From contig PWOI01000078.1 in the NCBI GenBank assembly GCA_003557485.1, positions 1-60,499 on the forward strand: DNA of 60,499 nt. The letters are read 5' to 3'. Of this stretch, positions 56,836 to 60,499 are shown piece by piece. Position 1 is the first letter of the stretch; each line of letters begins with the position of its first letter. The position numbers and the translations under genes were made by a program. Under the pieces are notes generated by a model. That model ran no database searches. It had not been told where the DNA came from and worked only from the letters and a program-made list of their open reading frames with translations. Source of the DNA: Elusimicrobiota bacterium. GTDB taxonomy: Bacteria; CG03; SLGR01; PWQF01.

Positions 56836-58075
56836 GGACCTTCCTTCAAAACCCGGCGTATATATTTTCATGGACTCCGCCGGAAAAGCAATATATACCG
56901 GTAAAGCTGCCGACATAAAAAAAAGAGTCCGCTCTCACTTCTCCGGAGGCGGCGGGCCGCGCCAGTTCGCTATGATTTCCAGGGTAAGAACCGTTGATTT
57001 CATAACAACTAAAAACGAGCAGGAAGCCCTGGTTTTGGAGGACCGCCTGATTAAGGAACTCCAACCCCGCTACAATATACTTCTCAGAGACGATAAAACA
57101 TACCCGTTTATGGAAATAACGCTGGGAGAAAAATACCCTGTCCTAAAAATAACAAGAGAAAAGCCAGAAAAAAAATCCCGTGTTTTTGGACCCTTCCCTA
57201 ATACTGCCGACGCGCGGAGGGCAGCAAGGATACTTGAAGACATCTTCCTGCTTAGAAAGTGCAAAAAATTTACCTCTAAAGAAAAACCCTGCCTTAACTG
57301 GCAGATAAAAAAATGTCTCTCTCCCTGCACCTCACAAACCGACCCCGACGAGTACAGCCGTAATATTGAAGAACTCCTTATGTTTCTTGAGGGTAACAGG
57401 AAAAAACTGCTTCAGCGTCTAAAAAAAACAATGAATAAGTATAAAAAAAATTTACAATATGAAAAGGCAGCGAGGGCAAGGGACAGGATTACCGCACTGG
57501 AAAGTATTTTTCCGATGGTTAATTTCAGAAAAATAAACGCTGAAAAAATTAAGGCGCTGAGAAAAATAGATCCCCTTGAGGATATTAAAAATATAATAAA
57601 GCTTAAAACAAAACCCGTTGTGATAGAGGGTTTTGACATCTCTCATACATCATCCGGGCAGGCCGCCGGATCTTCGGTCCGTTTCACAGCAGCAGTTCCG
57701 GACAAACCCCATTACAGAAAATATAATATAAAGCAGCAGCGCACTTCCGATGACCTCAAAATGATTAAGGAAGTAGTCTACAGGCGGATGAAACGCCTTA
57801 AGGAAGAAAAAGCCCAATTACCCGACATTATACTTATTGATGGCGGAAAAGGGCAGGAGGAAGCGGCAAAACAGGCCCTTAAACTCTTGAACATAGAAAA
57901 AATAAAAGTTCTTGCTTTGGCAAAAGAAAAGGGGAACATCTACTACAATGGTAAAATTCTTGATATGAATAAGAACTCGGAAGCCTTTAAACTCCTTAAA
58001 AGAATAGACAAGGAAGCCCACAGATTCGCTCATAGCCACCATCTGAAAAGAAGGAAAAAGGAAAGCGAGAATTGA
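56825..58075 (+). CDS. uvrC: Excinuclease ABC subunit C, short form lacking the C-terminal HhH region
   Basis: KPGVYIFMDSAGKAIYTGKAADIKKRVRSHF (GIY-YIG), LNWQIKKCLSPC, UVR-like coiled coil, IEGFDISHTSG-type, IILIDGGKGQ, ends EAHRFAHSHHLKRRKKESEN. Confidence 0.88.
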   Translation: MKIRDLPSKPGVYIFMDSAGKAIYTGKAADIKKRVRSHFSGGGGPRQFAMISRVRTVDFITTKNEQEALVLEDRLIKELQPRYNILLRDDKTYPFMEITLGEKYPVLKITREKPEKKSRVFGPFPNTADARRAARILEDIFLLRKCKKFTSKEKPCLNWQIKKCLSPCTSQTDPDEYSRNIEELLMFLEGNRKKLLQRLKKTMNKYKKNLQYEKAARARDRITALESIFPMVNFRKINAEKIKALRKIDPLEDIKNIIKLKTKPVVIEGFDISHTSSGQAAGSSVRFTAAVPDKPHYRKYNIKQQRTSDDLKMIKEVVYRRMKRLKEEKAQLPDIILIDGGKGQEEAAKQALKLLNIEKIKVLALAKEKGNIYYNGKILDMNKNSEAFKLLKRIDKEAHRFAHSHHLKRRKKESEN

Positions 58076-58100
58076 TTTTGGCAATACTAAGTGGTAATAT
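58072..58100 (+). promoter_or_regulatory. Promoter-like sequence upstream of the fibre gene
   Basis: TTGATT-N17-TAATAT, 44-nt leader with SD ggagg before ATG 58145. Confidence 0.4.
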
Positions 58101-58144
58101 TCCATTAAAGTTCAGTGTATTTCTCAATAAACGGAGGCATATCA

Positions 58145-59284
58145 ATGAAAAGAAAAAATACTGTATTATTAATTGCGGCAATGGTATTTACAACCGGAAT
58201 TCTTGTTCCGGCTGCAGAAACACAGATGCCCCGGGAAATCAACTTCCAGGGACGGCTACTTGATTCAGATGGAAATCCGGCAACGGGTACTGCTGAAATA
58301 ACTTTCAGGATTTACAATGCCGAAACCGAAGGTGACATCATTGTTATTCATCCAGAAACCGTTACAATTGACGACGAAGGTTTCTATCAGACAACTATAG
58401 ATCTAACCGGTATTGACGATTTTGACAGGCCGCTTTATCTCTCTGTTCAGGTAGATGGAGACGATGAAATGTCGCCCAGGCTGCAGATGCTTCCTTCGGC
58501 AACCGCTATCTACGCCTCATACGCAGCAGAATCAAGCACAGCTTCTTATGCGCTATATGCCGCAACAGCAAGTTTTATGCTTGGTCACATATCAACAGCA
58601 GCATATTCCCATAATGCCGCAACCGCAACCTATGCGCTTCACGCGGCAACGGCTTCCCACCTTTTGGGAGACATAGATACCGCCTTATTTGCCAACGAAG
58701 CCTCAACGGCAAGTTACTCTCTTAAAGCGGCAACTGCCTCCTATGCAGACTATTCGTACCAGGCCGGTTACTCTCTTATCTCCGCTACGGCGAATTACGC
58801 CCTTAGCGCGGCAACGGCAAGTTTCCTGCTGGGAGAGGTATCAACGGCTGCATATTCGCACATGTCAGCCACAGCAGCTTATTCCATGCATGCTGCAACC
58901 GCATCGTACTCACTCTATTCAGGTACTGCCTCTTTTGCCTACAGTAGTTCTCTGCTGGGTGGAAAAAGTTACGAAGCGTTTTTATCGACTTCCGGAGGAC
59001 AGCTGGGAGGGGATATTGATATGGACTCACACAATATCGCTAATGTTTCTTCCATCAGTTCTCCAGACCTGGTGACAATAATAGCTTCTACTGTCGCGGT
59101 AAACGGGGATTTTGTTTTAAAAGAACCTCCCGGGGGCGATGACCTTGAACTTATATTCAGGGTAAATATCGATACAATGTCTGCCCCCGGAAGAGCCGGC
59201 ATACTGGGAACCGACAGTAAGTGGAACGTCTATATATCCACCGGAAGCGAGGAAGGGCAGTGGAGCAGGCTCAACAACCCCTGA
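58145..59284 (+). CDS. Exported repetitive ATASY-repeat fibre-like protein
   Basis: SD ggagg; signal peptide; INFQGRLLDSDGNPATGTAEITFRIY; about 150 aa of ATASYAL/AATASFLLG periodic repeats; QLGGDIDMDSHNIANVSSI. Confidence 0.7.
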   Translation: MKRKNTVLLIAAMVFTTGILVPAAETQMPREINFQGRLLDSDGNPATGTAEITFRIYNAETEGDIIVIHPETVTIDDEGFYQTTIDLTGIDDFDRPLYLSVQVDGDDEMSPRLQMLPSATAIYASYAAESSTASYALYAATASFMLGHISTAAYSHNAATATYALHAATASHLLGDIDTALFANEASTASYSLKAATASYADYSYQAGYSLISATANYALSAATASFLLGEVSTAAYSHMSATAAYSMHAATASYSLYSGTASFAYSSSLLGGKSYEAFLSTSGGQLGGDIDMDSHNIANVSSISSPDLVTIIASTVAVNGDFVLKEPPGGDDLELIFRVNIDTMSAPGRAGILGTDSKWNVYISTGSEEGQWSRLNNP

Positions 59285-59847
59285 TGAAAAAGTTTTCCGG
59301 AAAAAGAAGAAATGTAGCCCTGATATTGCTGCTGGCCTGCGTGGCCGCTGCAGTTGCCTATTCGACTGACTCCTATACTTTAAGCCGTTTTATTGCAGCT
59401 TTCAACGCAGGAGGAAATATATCTTCGGGCAATTACGAAATGCAATCTTCTGCGGGAGAGAGCGTGTCCGGGCAAACTTCCAGCGGAAAATATCAAATGT
59501 CTGCCGGTTTCCTTACCTACTCTGCGCCGATTCCTGTTGACGTAGAACCCGAAGACGACCTGCCGGATTATATCTATGTATATCCGAATCCTTTCAGGCC
59601 GGGCTCCGGAACCGAATACGATGCGGATTTCATAACCTTTGCAAACATACCGGATGTTGATGAAATAAAAATCTATAGCCTTGCCGGGGAGCTGCTGAAT
59701 ACAATCAGGAAAGAACCGGATAACGGCAATGTAAGGTGGAAGCCCGCAAACAGGGCGGGAAGGCGGCTTGCCAGCGGCGTTTATATTTACCATATACACA
59801 GAAAGCAGGGCAAAATTGTAAGCGGAAAATTTTCTGTGATATACTGA
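59284..59847 (+). CDS. Exported small protein with C-terminal T9SS/FlgD-type sorting-like domain
   Basis: Signal peptide; YIYVYPNPFRPGSGTEYDADFITFANIPDVDEIKIYSLAGELLNTI...ASGVYIYHIHRKQGKIVSGKFSVIY. Confidence 0.65.
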   Translation: MKKFSGKRRNVALILLLACVAAAVAYSTDSYTLSRFIAAFNAGGNISSGNYEMQSSAGESVSGQTSSGKYQMSAGFLTYSAPIPVDVEPEDDLPDYIYVYPNPFRPGSGTEYDADFITFANIPDVDEIKIYSLAGELLNTIRKEPDNGNVRWKPANRAGRRLASGVYIYHIHRKQGKIVSGKFSVIY

Positions 59848-60338
59848 TGAAAATATCGTTCATATTAATATTTCTGCTGAGTTTTTTAACTTTCCCCGCA
59901 ATCTCAAATGATTGGAACTGGGAATATGATCTCTGGGTAAAAGAGTTCTCACGCAGGAATGATGTCTGTCCGCGCCTGGTTCTTGCCGTTATTGAAGTGG
60001 AATCAAATTTCAGGCATTCTTCCGTTTCCCCGGCCGGGGCTGTCGGATTTATGCAGCTGATGCCCTCAACAGCGCTTATGCTTGGGATTGCCGACCCCAG
60101 CGACCCGATTGAAAATCTGAGAGGAGGGATAAAATATCTCGGAATTCTGAAAAAACAGTTTGACCGTAATATCCCTATGGCGCTTGCAGCATACAACGCA
60201 GGGCCGACTGCTGTAAGAAGATACGGCAGCATACCACCTTTTAAGGAGACCCATAATTTTGTTTTCAGGGTTCTTGACAGGTACGAATACTATAATAGAG
60301 AGGGAACCGGCTCGGCTATATTCAGTATAACTCCCTGA
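59847..60338 (+). CDS. SLT-domain lytic transglycosylase
   Basis: LVLAVIEVESNFRHSSVSPAGAVGFMQLMPSTA...NLRGGIKYLGILKKQFDRNIPMALAAYNAGPTAVRRYG. Confidence 0.93.
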   Translation: MKISFILIFLLSFLTFPAISNDWNWEYDLWVKEFSRRNDVCPRLVLAVIEVESNFRHSSVSPAGAVGFMQLMPSTALMLGIADPSDPIENLRGGIKYLGILKKQFDRNIPMALAAYNAGPTAVRRYGSIPPFKETHNFVFRVLDRYEYYNREGTGSAIFSITP

Positions 60339-60499
60339 CAGTTCAGCTGCACCCAAACCGCCATCAAACAGAAGGGTAATAGGAATATATTATTATCAAA
60401 GGGTTTGTAACGCCCCCCATAAACCTCTCTATACAATCCGCAGCCTAAAGTGGAATTACTTCTGAATTTATATTATTAATTAGATTAAAAATGAATTAA

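Noticed and set aside
58499-58960. CRISPR-like periodicity
   Set aside because: Repeats are protein-level (ATASY) and degenerate at the DNA level; no uniform direct repeat/spacer structure. No CRISPR array found elsewhere.
58455-59075. Met/Gln/Pro-rich overlapping ORFs (METMKCRPGCRCF..., MPTKPQRQVTLL...)
   Set aside because: Off-frame readings of the Ala/Thr repeat array of the fibre gene; the repetitive DNA creates artificially long open frames.

Overview
60.5 kb of densely packed, almost entirely plus-strand DNA that looks like a chromosomal segment of an anaerobic Gram-negative (outer-membrane-bearing) bacterium, possibly from an uncultured phylum; I cannot place the taxon from sequence alone. 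Blocks: (1) 2-13772, an envelope glucan locus: GH94-type phosphorylase/cyclic-glucan-synthase-like membrane protein, GH144/glycoamylase-like hydrolase, multi-CBM protein with a FlgD-like C-terminal domain, PorV-like protein and an outer-membrane barrel; (2) UbiB kinase, a rubredoxin missing from the ORF track, and a 31-aa ribosomal-type basic peptide; (3) a MoxR-DUF58-BatA-DUF4159-vWA-DUF4175-like operon; (4) gluzincin-TPR, GGDDF-HEAT, DUF4416 and a DHH-CBS-tRNA nucleotidyltransferase fusion; (5) a kelch/PorV-like pair; (6) M50 protease, trpS, scpAB; (7) pheA-hisC-aroF-tyrA-aroA-cmk-plsC // ispH-rpsA, interrupted by a minus-strand 2-hydroxyacyl-CoA dehydratase activase fusion; (8) metalloprotease-propeller-barrel fusion, murJ, short uvrC; (9) ATASY-repeat fibre protein, C-terminal sorting-like protein and SLT lytic transglycosylase. 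Main non-routine observations: a T9 homopolymer frameshift inside a signal peptide (52519-52527); an in-frame amber codon at 982-984; an apparent AUU start for aroA; at least four operon heads where a -10 box lies 6-8 nt from the ATG with no Shine-Dalgarno (leaderless architecture), plus the same geometry creating a 14-codon uORF overlapping ispH; and two repeated cargo/PorV-like gene pairs. No CRISPR, tRNA, rRNA or insertion sequence was recognised.
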